Positions 7,612 through 15,486 of a stretch of 29,915 bases of DNA are shown here, one piece after another. The notes beneath the pieces are model-generated. The model was not told the origin of the DNA and made no database searches. It saw only the letters and a list, made by a program, of their open reading frames with translations. Position numbers and translations under genes: made by a program. The stretch is from positions 137,104-167,018 of the forward strand of contig DBTU01000003.1 in NCBI GenBank assembly GCA_002307215.1. The letters run 5' to 3'. This DNA is from Lachnoclostridium sp. UBA1308. GTDB taxonomy: Bacteria; Bacillota; Clostridia; Lachnospirales; Lachnospiraceae. Position 1 is the first letter of the stretch, and the number at the start of each line of letters is the position of its first letter.

Positions 7612-10600
7612 ATGTTAAGTATAACGAAATACTGGGAAGATCCGAGCAGCCTCCACATTAATTGTGAACAACCACATGCATACTTTATTCCCTATGAGTC
7701 AGAGGAGAAGGCAGAGAGTGGAGTTCGCGAAACTTCTGCATATTTTACAAATCTATCGGGAACGTGGAACTTTCGCTACTACGAATCGGTAGAGGATGTA
7801 GAGGATGGCTTTTATCATAAGGATTTTGATGCAACTTCCTGGGATAAACTTATTGTACCGTCTAACTGGCAGATGCATGGATATGATAGGCCGAATTACA
7901 CGAATGTTAACTATCCGTTCCCCTTTGATCCTCCTTATATTCCGAATGAGAATCCCACCGGAATCTATACTAGGGATTTTTATTGTGATAAGAAGCAGGG
8001 AAAAGAGATCAAGCTTCTCTTTGAAGGAGTAGATTCCTGCTTTTATGTTTGGATTAATGGAAAGCAAGTTGGATATAGCCAGGTCAGCCATATGATTTCG
8101 GAGTTTGATATCACCTCTTATGTGTCTGAGGGCACGAATTCGATCGCTGTAATGGTATTAAAATGGTGTGACGGAAGCTACCTGGAAGACCAGGATAAAT
8201 GGAGGCTCTCAGGAATATTTCGAGAGGTCTACCTGCTTACAAGAGACGTTGAGGGTATTTCTGATATCTTTGTAAAAACCGATTTAAATGATACCTTTGA
8301 ACAGGGCTTATTAACTTGTGAAGTTGATCTGCCCGGGAATGTAAATAGTCAGATAAAAGCGGTCTTAAAGGATTCCGGTGGCAAAGCATTAGCAGAGCAG
8401 ACAATAGTTGCAAGTGGAAAGACAGTGATTAGCTTTTCGGTTACCAATCCTGAATTATGGTCTGCGGAAAAGCCATACTTATATCAATTATTCCTCTCGG
8501 GTGTGACTGAGGTTATTCCGCTTAAAATCGGATTTCGTAAAATTGTGATTAAAGATTCCATAATTTTAATCAATGGTAAAGCGATTAAATTCAAGGGTGT
8601 TAACCGCCATGATTCTCATCCTGAGCTTGGGCAGGCGATACCGCTTGAGCATATGAGACAGGATTTGTTGTTGATGAAGCGCCATAATGTAAATGCAGTG
8701 AGAACTTCTCATTATCCGAATGATCCGAGGTTTCTGGAGCTGTGTGATGAATATGGTTTTTATTTAATTGATGAGGCTGACCTCGAGGCGCACGGCTGTG
8801 TTATGGCAGGTGACATTCATATGATCGCTGCGAATACTGAATTTGAAGCAGCTTTTATAGACAGGATGCAGCGAATGGTGGAGAGGGATAAGAATGCAAC
8901 CTGCGTTGTCATGTGGTCGTTAGGAAATGAAGCCGGTCACGGCATTAATCACAGAAGGATGGCAGATTGGGCAAGAAGCCGGGATAGTAGTCGTTTGCTA
9001 CATTATGAGGGAGCAACAAATTGGGGTACGGATTACCGTGACTCTTCCTATCTTGATGTGAACAGCAAGATGTATGCCGAGGTAGATTATTTTGAAAAGG
9101 AACTGCTTAAGGATGAAAATGATTTAAGACCCTTTGTACTATGTGAATATTGTCATGCAATGGGAAATGGCCCGGGAGATTTAAAGGATTACTGGGATGT
9201 GATTTATAAGTATCCTAGGTTTGCCGGCGGCTTCGTATGGGAATGGACGGATCATTGTGTTAAGACGAAGACTGATGGCGGCATCGAATACTTTGCGTAT
9301 GGCGGAGATTTTAATGATCAACCGAATGACAGTAATTTCTGTGTGGATGGATTGGTATATCCTGATCGGACACCTCATACCGGGTTACTTGAATTAAAGA
9401 ACATAATTAAGCCCTTTTGTGCAGAAGCAATTGATCTTAACAAGGGGATCATAGAAATTACAAATCTATACTATTTTCAGGATAGCTCTTTCGTTACCCT
9501 GTGCTGGGAACTGGAAAGAGACGGAGTCAGAGTTGCCAAAGGTGAGATTACAGAACTTGATTTACAACCTCAGGAGACGAAAAGCTTCACAATTAACTAT
9601 CCTTATCCGCAGCAAGAGGATGGGAAGTATTATCTGACCGTAATCTACAAGCAGAAGACGGCTACACCATGGTCAGAACGTGGATATGAACTGGGCTTTG
9701 ATCAATTTGAATTGCCGGTGGTTGTAGCTAAGAAGAGCGTTAGCGTAGAAAGTCTACCAAAGCTTAAGACGCTTGTTACGGACCGGGACATCGTCATTAC
9801 AGGACTTGATTTTGAATATGTATTCAACCGCGGGACCGGAACCTTTTCTTCAATTAAGTACAGAGGACTTGAGCTTCTGGCTGCAGCTCACGAGATTAGC
9901 CTTTGGAGGGCCCCGACGGATAATGACGCCGGTATCAAGCAGCAGTGGAAAGAGGCAGGCTATGACCGGGTAAAAAGTCATATTTACTCCGTGCAGACCC
10001 TGAAGGAAGGAGAACACGCAGTTGTTCTTCAGGTAAAAAGCTCACTTGGCGTTTATTCAAGGAAGCCGGTAATGCAGGTGACCGGCGAATGGACAATCTA
10101 TGGGAATGGTGAAATTCAGGCAAAAGTTTCGGGCGAAGTCAGAGAAGGTCTGCCATTTTTACCGAGGTTTGGTATACAGTTTACGATGCCAAACGGAAAT
10201 GAAGTTGTTGAGTATTTTGGTTACGGACCGCATGAGAGCTATATCGATAAACATCACAGCACCAGAAAGAGCAGATATTTGACAGATGTAGATGCAATGT
10301 TTGAAAACTATCTAAAGCCGCAGGAGAATGGAAGTCATTATAATACAGATTGGGCAGTTATATCAAATGCGCAGGGAACGGGTCTTTTATTTACAGGAAT
10401 GGATCATTTCTCCTTCCAGGCTTCTCATTATACACCGCTTGATATTGCCGGTGCTGCACATCCTTATGAGCTTAAGAAGAGGAAAGAAACCATCGTAACG
10501 ATTGATTACGGAATGAGTGGAGTGGGATCAAACAGCTGTGGACCAAAATTGCTGCCGCAGTACCAATTGTCCGAAACCGGACTTGACCTTCAGTTTCGGA

Positions 10601-10662
10601 TTAAGCCCGTATGGAAAGAAGAAACATATTTACCTGACGGCAACAGAATTGAGTATATGTAG
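7612..10662 (+). CDS. lacZ: Beta-galactosidase, GH2 family, LacZ type
   Basis: This 1016-residue enzyme is full length for LacZ (E. coli about 1023) and is predicted to be cytoplasmic. It hydrolyses terminal beta-D-galactosides such as lactose. Domain order: N-terminal sugar-binding sandwich (about 45-205), Ig-like domain (about 210-310), TIM barrel (about 315-610), second Ig-like domain, and the C-terminal beta-galactosidase small-chain sandwich (about 740-1010). KGVNRHDSHPE and VRTSHYPNDP are typical barrel motifs. The acid/base is Glu440 in GNEAGH and the nucleophile Glu512 in LCEYCHAMGNG. The ATG follows AGGAGGAATTTAA. It sits directly behind an MFS transporter gene, suggesting uptake and cleavage of a galactoside. 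Not every LacZ-type GH2 prefers lactose, so the natural substrate is open. Confidence 0.95.
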   Translation: MLSITKYWEDPSSLHINCEQPHAYFIPYESEEKAESGVRETSAYFTNLSGTWNFRYYESVEDVEDGFYHKDFDATSWDKLIVPSNWQMHGYDRPNYTNVNYPFPFDPPYIPNENPTGIYTRDFYCDKKQGKEIKLLFEGVDSCFYVWINGKQVGYSQVSHMISEFDITSYVSEGTNSIAVMVLKWCDGSYLEDQDKWRLSGIFREVYLLTRDVEGISDIFVKTDLNDTFEQGLLTCEVDLPGNVNSQIKAVLKDSGGKALAEQTIVASGKTVISFSVTNPELWSAEKPYLYQLFLSGVTEVIPLKIGFRKIVIKDSIILINGKAIKFKGVNRHDSHPELGQAIPLEHMRQDLLLMKRHNVNAVRTSHYPNDPRFLELCDEYGFYLIDEADLEAHGCVMAGDIHMIAANTEFEAAFIDRMQRMVERDKNATCVVMWSLGNEAGHGINHRRMADWARSRDSSRLLHYEGATNWGTDYRDSSYLDVNSKMYAEVDYFEKELLKDENDLRPFVLCEYCHAMGNGPGDLKDYWDVIYKYPRFAGGFVWEWTDHCVKTKTDGGIEYFAYGGDFNDQPNDSNFCVDGLVYPDRTPHTGLLELKNIIKPFCAEAIDLNKGIIEITNLYYFQDSSFVTLCWELERDGVRVAKGEITELDLQPQETKSFTINYPYPQQEDGKYYLTVIYKQKTATPWSERGYELGFDQFELPVVVAKKSVSVESLPKLKTLVTDRDIVITGLDFEYVFNRGTGTFSSIKYRGLELLAAAHEISLWRAPTDNDAGIKQQWKEAGYDRVKSHIYSVQTLKEGEHAVVLQVKSSLGVYSRKPVMQVTGEWTIYGNGEIQAKVSGEVREGLPFLPRFGIQFTMPNGNEVVEYFGYGPHESYIDKHHSTRKSRYLTDVDAMFENYLKPQENGSHYNTDWAVISNAQGTGLLFTGMDHFSFQASHYTPLDIAGAAHPYELKKRKETIVTIDYGMSGVGSNSCGPKLLPQYQLSETGLDLQFRIKPVWKEETYLPDGNRIEYM

Positions 10663-10696
10663 GTATTTTTATGGAATTAATTTTATACTTAGGGTA

Positions 10697-10729
10697 AAGG
10701 GGTTGCTGCAGTTTTTGCAGCAACCCCTT
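10697..10729 (+). terminator. Strong hairpin after lacZ
   Basis: A perfect 14-bp stem (AAGGGGTTGCTGCA and its complement) closes on a 5-base GTTTT loop, 34 bases after the lacZ stop. There is no T run after the stem on the plus strand, so it may be an intrinsic terminator of lower efficiency or an mRNA-end stabiliser. Confidence 0.65.
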
Positions 10730-10820
10730 GGTATATAGGAAAGTTGTTTTCTTGAATATTAAGTGAGGTCCGATATGTTGCAACCTTGTAATTAGAGTTT
10801 TAATGAACGTTCTTAAGCGA

Positions 10821-10997
10821 TTATTTACTTCCAGCGGTAGATGATTTGTCCTCGGTGGCAGAGGTACAATTATCAGTTTTTGTTCTATTTTTATAATCTA
10901 CATCGTTATCGGAATCATTATTCTTTGGTCCGGTATCCTTAGTAGGGGTGGCTTTACTGTTGGTGGATTGGCCTTTGGTGCCTTTCATAATTTTCAT
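10821..10997 (-). CDS. Small Ser/Thr/Lys/Asp-rich hydrophilic protein
   Basis: This short frame encodes 58 residues, MKIMKGTKGQ...KSSTAGSK. The ATG is preceded by AAAGGAG with an 8-base spacing, which is the main support. The product is strongly hydrophilic, rich in Ser, Thr, Lys, Asn and Asp, with a single Cys44, and is probably disordered. No family is recognised. It is divergent from the sigma-factor gene across a 200-bp promoter region. It could be a small spore-associated or stress protein, but nothing in the sequence proves that. Confidence 0.6.
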   Translation of the reverse strand: MKIMKGTKGQSTNSKATPTKDTGPKNNDSDNDVDYKNRTKTDNCTSATEDKSSTAGSK

Positions 10998-11109
10998 AAT
11001 ATTAACTCCTTTCGTATCTGGTTTTTATTATTATGGGTTAATCTTATGAAAGTATGCATGATAAATATTGACATATTAGGTAGCGTAAATCGGATATAAT
11101 CAGTAATTC

Positions 11110-11138
11110 TTTTCAGTTCGTATATCTTGTGCTAAAAT
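11110..11138 (+). promoter_or_regulatory. Candidate promoter of the sigma-factor gene
   Basis: TTTTCA (11110-11115), a 17-base spacer and TAAAAT (11133-11138) lie about 60 bases before the sigma-factor ATG. The -35 match is weak, so this is only a candidate. Confidence 0.35.
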
Positions 11139-11197
11139 AAAGAAAATTTATAACTGCGTTTTATATATCGTAAACAATCGGAGGGATATAGTACGAC

Positions 11198-11956
11198 ATG
11201 AGCATTGAAAATCTAGTTCAAGAATTTGGAGCTTACATCTATAACTATGCCTTAAAGCTTTCCTGCCATCCTGTGGATGCAGAGGATATCGCCCAAGAAA
11301 CCTTCATTCAAGCGTGGAAGGGGCTTGACGGTCTACAGTCGGAGCTGGCCGTAAAGAAATGGCTGGCAAAGATTTGTTACAATCAGTTCCTTATGAAGAT
11401 TCGAAGTACCGGAAGAAGGAATGAAGAGTTGATAGAGGAATATGACCTTCTGGAACAGGAGGGCCGAATTCTCATAGACAGATTCCAAAACCCTGAGGAC
11501 GAGGTGATTGTTGCGGAGGAAATACAGGCATTACAGAATGGATGCTTTCTCGCCATGGTCCGAAAGCTGACACTGAACCAGAGAATCGTGTTTTCCCTGG
11601 TTGATATGTACGGAATGAAGGTTGAGGATGCCGCCATTGTTTTAGAAACCTCAATATTAGCCGCTAAAGGACTGCTGTACCGCGCTCGTATGAATATCGA
11701 TTCCTTCTTTGCCGATCACTGCAATATCATAGATAGTAAAAATACTTGCAGCTGTAAGGCATGGATTGAATTTTCACAGAATAGGGACAAGCTTCAACAA
11801 CAGACCAAGAATTTGATTAATTCTTTAGACTATCGAGAGAAAAATTATGAGTTTCGGGCAGAGGTACGTGATAAGATAAAAACTCTATATTCCGCTATGC
11901 CGGATCGAAAGCCTACAGAGGAATGGTATCAGAGCGTTTTTGAGGCATTAAAATAA
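11198..11956 (+). CDS. ECF-like sigma-70 family sigma factor with Cys-containing C-terminal extension
   Basis: The 252-residue protein carries a region 2 helix with DAEDIAQETFIQAWKGL (27-43), binding core polymerase and the -10 element, and a region 4 helix-turn-helix (about 122-165: LTLNQRIVFSLVDMYGMKVEDAAIVL). Beyond region 4 is an unusual 85-residue tail containing His174-Cys175, Cys184 and Cys186 followed by a Trp, a possible metal or redox site. An in-frame TAG just upstream leaves ATG 11198 as the only reasonable start; GGAGGGA stands somewhat far (about 11-12 bases). No anti-sigma gene is adjacent. The downstream CMD and TfoX_C genes on the same strand may be part of its operon or regulon. 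Confidence 0.85.
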   Translation: MSIENLVQEFGAYIYNYALKLSCHPVDAEDIAQETFIQAWKGLDGLQSELAVKKWLAKICYNQFLMKIRSTGRRNEELIEEYDLLEQEGRILIDRFQNPEDEVIVAEEIQALQNGCFLAMVRKLTLNQRIVFSLVDMYGMKVEDAAIVLETSILAAKGLLYRARMNIDSFFADHCNIIDSKNTCSCKAWIEFSQNRDKLQQQTKNLINSLDYREKNYEFRAEVRDKIKTLYSAMPDRKPTEEWYQSVFEALK

Positions 11957-12046
11957 ATATTTTGTATGAAGCAAATCTTTTCTCTTTTTCCTGCATCTTT
12001 ATCTATGTAGCTACAAAAATACAGAGATAGTGAAAGGAGTAAAGAT

Positions 12047-12361
12047 ATGAAACAGGTTACGAATGATTTTCAGATATTTATGGAGGAATCAAACGGAGTC
12101 GGCCCGGCTTTTATGGAATTTGTGATGAAACTTGGCGGTACCGGAGCACTCGGGGATAAGACTCATGAACTGGCCTATATCGGCGTCCTGGCTGCCTTAT
12201 CCATGGCGAGTGGGATACCGTTTCATGTAAAGCATGCCAAAGAATTGGGTGCTTCCCTGGAGGAAGTTAAAAGTGCGGTTTTGGTGGGAATGCCGTTAGT
12301 AGGGCTTCGGGTATCAGACAGCTTTGCAGCGGCAATAAAAAGTTACGAAGAGGCTATATAA
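12047..12361 (+). CDS. Carboxymuconolactone decarboxylase (CMD/AhpD-fold) family protein lacking the CxxC pair
   Basis: The 104-residue product is a single CMD-fold helical domain. The core reads LAALSMASGIPFHVKHAKELGASLEEVKSAV, matching the family pattern with its conserved His and GA(S/T)xEE. In AhpD-type peroxidase-linked members a CxxC sits just before this His; here that place is Gly-Ile-Pro-Phe, so thiol-disulphide chemistry through it is not possible. The protein has no Cys at all. A good GAAAGGAG site precedes the ATG. It is 90 bases downstream of the sigma-factor gene and 11 bases upstream of the TfoX_C gene, so co-transcription at least with the latter is likely. Precise function unknown. 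Confidence 0.85.
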   Translation: MKQVTNDFQIFMEESNGVGPAFMEFVMKLGGTGALGDKTHELAYIGVLAALSMASGIPFHVKHAKELGASLEEVKSAVLVGMPLVGLRVSDSFAAAIKSYEEAI

Positions 12362-12372
12362 GGAGGTTTTTT

Positions 12373-12630
12373 ATGGGAGAACTCAGTGAACTTTTGAACA
12401 TTGGCAAGGTTGTGGAGGAACAGTTAAATCAGGTAGGAATCTATACGTATGACCAATTAAAAGACACAGGTAGTAAGCAGGCGTGGCTTCGAATTAAGGC
12501 AATTGATGCATCCGCCTGTATTCATCGTCTGTATTCGCTGGAGGGAGCTATCCTTTGCGTTAAGAAAACACAACTACAGTCTGATATAAAAGCAGATCTT
12601 AAACAGTTCTATCAGCAGTTCAGCAAATAG
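12373..12630 (+). CDS. TfoX C-terminal domain protein
   Basis: The 85-residue protein matches the stand-alone TfoX C-terminal helical domain: LLNIGKVVEEQLNQVGI, then a QAWLRIK segment, and finally HRLYSLEGAI. In TfoX/Sxy this domain follows a second domain in a competence regulator; isolated copies are frequent in Firmicutes and have no proven role. The ATG is preceded by AAGGAGG, 11 bases after the CMD-family stop, so the two are translated from the same message. A helix-hairpin-helix-like fold suggests nucleic-acid or protein binding, but that is inference. Confidence 0.82.
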   Translation: MGELSELLNIGKVVEEQLNQVGIYTYDQLKDTGSKQAWLRIKAIDASACIHRLYSLEGAILCVKKTQLQSDIKADLKQFYQQFSK

Positions 12631-12764
12631 AACACCGGTCAATCGAATGACATAAATAAGAAGGAAAGTCAGGATAATGATAATCCATCCATACTGATTT
12701 ATAGATACAGGGCTTCACATAAGCTTTAAATACAAATAAGAGGAACATTAGCGGCGTAAGCAAG

Positions 12765-12822
12765 AAGAAATCATTTACCGAAATCATTGAGCTGGATTAT
12801 TTGCTGGGGTGTGGACATTAAC
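12765..12822. repeat. Partial copy of the GTTA...CACACCCCAG intergenic repeat
   Basis: Read on the minus strand, this begins GTTAATGTCCACACCCCAG and continues to TGATTTCGGTAAATGATTT, aligning with the repeat that starts at 29846 (GTTACTATTCACAGCCCAG ... TGATTTCGGCAAATGATTT). The other terminus is not recognisable. The rest of 12631-12969 holds only the GH130 promoter and AT-rich DNA. Confidence 0.55.
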
Positions 12823-12858
12823 CATTAACCTTAAATTATTTAATTTCGGTTAATGATG

Positions 12859-12887
12859 TAGACAAGAGATATAATTGTTGATATAAT
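12859..12887 (+). promoter_or_regulatory. Sigma-A type promoter of the GH130 gene
   Basis: TAGACA (12859-12864), a 17-base spacer and a perfect TATAAT (12882-12887) lie about 80 bases before the GH130 start. Confidence 0.6.
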
Positions 12888-12969
12888 CAATATATCATAA
12901 TTAATGCACTATATATGCACTAAATATGCATTATAAATGAAAAATACATGTGACATTAATGGAGGTAAT

Positions 12970-13938
12970 ATGATTATTGGAGAGAATTTAACGAATATGC
13001 CTTGGCAGGATCGTCCGGAAGGATGTCAGGATAGTGTATGGCGCTATAGCAACAACCCGATTGTTAAGCGTAATCAGATTCCGGGAGCTAATAGTATTTT
13101 TAATAGTGCAGTTATTGCTAAGGAAGGTGCTTTTGTCGGTATTTTTCGCAGTGACAATACGGCTATGGAGCAGCATTTATTTCTTGGAAAAAGTATGAAT
13201 GCTATTGATTGGGATATTGAGCATAATCCACTGCCCTTGTACAATGAGAAGGATGAACTGCTTGGAGTTGCATGCGGTTATGATCCCAGAGTATGTCTGA
13301 TTGAGGATCGGTATGTAGTGACCTGGTGTAACAATTACCATGGGCCAACCATTGGGGTAGCATATTCTTATGATTTTAAGAAATTTTATCAGATGGAAAA
13401 TGCCTTCTTACCCTTTAACCGTAATGGAGTTTTGTTCCCTAAAAAAATAGCCGGAAAATATATTATGCTATCACGTCCGAGTGATAACGGGCATACCCCA
13501 TTCGGTGATATGTATCTGAGCCAGAGTTTTGATCTGGAGCACTGGGGCTATCATCGTTTTGTTATGAAAGCCGAGGGTTGGGCATGGACAAAGATAGGAG
13601 CAGGGCCAATCCCAATTGAGACTGACGAAGGCTGGCTTTTAATCTTCCACGGAGTCGGTACGACCTGTAATGGTTTGATTTATTCCATGGGTGCAGCTAT
13701 ACTGGATATTGATGAGCCATGGAAGGTAAAATACAGATGTAAGCCATTTATTTTCCATCCGACGGAAATCTATGAATGTGTTGGTGATGTACCGAATGTG
13801 ACCTTCCCTTGCGCTACCTTGCAGGATGCTTCGACAGGAAGAATTGCAATATATTATGGAGCGGCAGATACCGTGGTCGCTTTAGCATTTACTCAGGTAG
13901 ATGAATTGATCGGATTTATTAAGAAAAATGCCCAATAA
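12970..13938 (+). CDS. GH130 family beta-mannoside phosphorylase-like enzyme
   Basis: The start at 12970 is chosen because GGAGGT lies directly before it; the upstream ATG at 12937 has no ribosome site. The 322-residue protein is a five-bladed beta-propeller of GH130: NPIV near the N-terminus, GYDPRV with the probable general-acid Asp105, NGVLFPKKI...YIMLSRP (152-170), KIGAGPIPI...GWLLIFHGV (208-229), and the closing GDVPNVTFPCA and YYGAADT motifs. Members cleave beta-mannosides with inorganic phosphate to give mannose-1-phosphate, some acting on 1,4- and some on 1,2-linkages; the specificity here cannot be read with confidence. No signal peptide, so cytoplasmic. It has its own promoter and no neighbouring transporter or other mannan gene, which is unusual. 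Confidence 0.88.
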   Translation: MIIGENLTNMPWQDRPEGCQDSVWRYSNNPIVKRNQIPGANSIFNSAVIAKEGAFVGIFRSDNTAMEQHLFLGKSMNAIDWDIEHNPLPLYNEKDELLGVACGYDPRVCLIEDRYVVTWCNNYHGPTIGVAYSYDFKKFYQMENAFLPFNRNGVLFPKKIAGKYIMLSRPSDNGHTPFGDMYLSQSFDLEHWGYHRFVMKAEGWAWTKIGAGPIPIETDEGWLLIFHGVGTTCNGLIYSMGAAILDIDEPWKVKYRCKPFIFHPTEIYECVGDVPNVTFPCATLQDASTGRIAIYYGAADTVVALAFTQVDELIGFIKKNAQ

Positions 13939-13996
13939 GAGAGACGGATAAGTTACATAATTAAAGAAAAACAGCTTTCTAAGATATATGACACCC

Positions 13997-14031
13997 TTGA
14001 CACCATATAAACAATAAAGTATCATTATAAT
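13997..14031 (+). promoter_or_regulatory. Promoter of the HD-GYP gene
   Basis: A perfect TTGACA (13997-14002) is followed after 17 bases by TATCAT (14020-14025), immediately followed by TATAAT (14026-14031). Either hexamer could serve as -10; spacing favours TATCAT. Confidence 0.6.
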
Positions 14032-14061
14032 AGTTGTATGGTTAAATTAAGGAGATTTCTA

Positions 14062-15138
14062 ATGAGGCTGATTTCACTATCTATGCTTAAGCCGGATATG
14101 GTACTTGCAAAATCGTTATATCATAGAGATAAATTAATACTGAAGGAAGGGTGCGATGATCTTGATAAACACGCAAACGCTCTTAAGAATCTCGGTTTTG
14201 ATTATGTCTATGTAGAGGATCACATAAGCCAAGGTATTGAAATTCCGGATGCGATTTCGGAAGAAACAAGAGTTTCGTGTAAGCGTATTCTAAGGCAGAC
14301 GATTGATGATTTTGAGAATAAAACTGTAGTTGATCTGTCGGATCTGTCTGAAACAATACATAACATTATCGATGATATTTTGTCAAATGAAGAAATGCAG
14401 GTAAGCCTGAACGACATCAGTGCGAGCGATGAATATACCTTTGCTCATTCAGTCAGTACTACAGTGTATTCTCTTCTGATTGCAAGACAGTTGGGATATA
14501 GTAAGATTATGTTAGAAAAGCTTGCGGCAGGAGCTTTATTCCATGATATAGGGAAGATACTGATCGATAAAAAGATACTGAATAAAGTGGAAAATCTGGA
14601 GCCGGACGAGGCGGAATATATTAAGCAACATACGACCTTGGGCTATGGGGTTTTAAAAAAGTGTCTAAATCTGACGGAACTTTCCAGAATCGTTGCCTTA
14701 TATCATCATGAGGCGATGGATGGTTCCGGATATCCAACGGGGATAAAGGCAGGAGAGCTTAACGAAGTTGTGAGGATTGTTACTGTTGCAGACACTTACG
14801 ATGCTTTAGTGTCTGACCGTTGTTACCGCCAGAGATGGAATTCAAATCAAGCTGTAAATTATCTGATAGAACATGCAGAGACGAAATATGATACAAAACT
14901 TGTTTCCGCATTTATCAGACAGATAGCTATTTATCCGAACGGTTCCATAATTCGACTATCGGACAATTGTACCGGTATTGTAAAAGAACAAAATAAGAAT
15001 TTTCCGCTAAGACCGGTTATTCGTGTGATTGCCGATGCAAATGAGAATGAGGTCGAAGCTTATGAAATTGACCTAATGAAGATTTTATCCATCACTATCA
15101 TTGAATCAGAAATTGAATCGAATTTTATTAAATATTAG
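14062..15138 (+). CDS. HD-GYP domain cyclic-di-GMP phosphodiesterase-type protein
   Basis: The start at 14062 is preceded by AAGGAG with 7-base spacing; an ATG 24 bases upstream lacks one. In the 358-residue protein, residues 1-60 form a short N-terminal domain common in stand-alone HD-GYP proteins (MLKPDMVLAKSLY). The HD-GYP core spans about 125-290 with His129, His161-Asp162 (FHDIGK), His190, His215-His216 (HHE), the diagnostic GSGYP (221-225) and Asp244 (VADTYDA), so all metal and signature residues are present. A C-terminal beta-rich part (about 290-358) may be PilZ-like or merely structural. It should hydrolyse c-di-GMP in the cytoplasm. It is transcribed alone from its own promoter. The GGDEF-EAL protein at 23237-25723 acts on the same messenger. 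Confidence 0.9.
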   Translation: MRLISLSMLKPDMVLAKSLYHRDKLILKEGCDDLDKHANALKNLGFDYVYVEDHISQGIEIPDAISEETRVSCKRILRQTIDDFENKTVVDLSDLSETIHNIIDDILSNEEMQVSLNDISASDEYTFAHSVSTTVYSLLIARQLGYSKIMLEKLAAGALFHDIGKILIDKKILNKVENLEPDEAEYIKQHTTLGYGVLKKCLNLTELSRIVALYHHEAMDGSGYPTGIKAGELNEVVRIVTVADTYDALVSDRCYRQRWNSNQAVNYLIEHAETKYDTKLVSAFIRQIAIYPNGSIIRLSDNCTGIVKEQNKNFPLRPVIRVIADANENEVEAYEIDLMKILSITIIESEIESNFIKY

Positions 15139-15156
15139 CATTAGTCATGGTGCCAT

Positions 15157-15329
15157 AAGCCCACTTTTATTGTATCTATCGTCAATTTGCACAATCTTGC
15201 TCTTGAATGGTAATACATAAAATCGTTCATTCGCAACACGCTTTTGCTTGGATGAAGTATGATTTTATGTATTACCATAGGGTGGCGTGTTTATATGCAA
15301 ATTGACGAAGATAAAAATATATAGGGCTT
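15157..15329. repeat. Large imperfect palindrome after the HD-GYP gene
   Basis: The left arm (AAGCCC..., CGTCAATTTGCA, TGGTAATACATAAAATC) is matched in order by the complement of the right arm, which carries the same three blocks. The stem would be about 75-80 bases with bulges. No target duplication is obvious. It resembles the 5648-5919 palindrome in architecture but not in sequence. It may be an old MITE. Confidence 0.6.
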
Positions 15330-15339
15330 TTGTCGCCCA

Positions 15340-15395
15340 AGTGCACTGTCACGAGCTATCCGGCATATTTCTAAAGGTCAATGAGACAGTACACT
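15340..15395. repeat. Short inverted repeat AGTGCACTGTC / GACAGTACACT
   Basis: An 11-bp inverted pair with one mismatch (15340-15350 and 15385-15395). The AGTGCACTG core recalls the end of the element at 5648-5919. Together with the palindrome at 15157-15329 and the hairpin at 15422-15466 it accounts for most of the gene-free stretch 15139-15486. Confidence 0.45.
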
Positions 15396-15421
15396 AGTCA
15401 GAATTATGTTTTATAATAAAA

Positions 15422-15466
15422 TGAAAAGGGTAGGAATAATCATAAGCGATTAATCCTACCCTTTCA
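15422..15466. terminator. Convergent-gene terminator hairpin
   Basis: TGAAA(A)GGGTAGGA..AATC pairs with GATTAATCCTACCCTTTCA, placed between the convergent HD-GYP and ECF S-component genes. Read on the minus strand it is followed by TTTTATTATAAAAC, so it can serve as intrinsic terminator for the S-component transcript. Confidence 0.65.
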
Positions 15467-15486
15467 TGTATTAATGTAACCTATAA

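Noticed and set aside
11068..11100. TTGACA and TATAAT before the sigma-factor gene
   Set aside because: Both hexamers are perfect but the spacer is 21 bases, too long for a normal sigma-A promoter.
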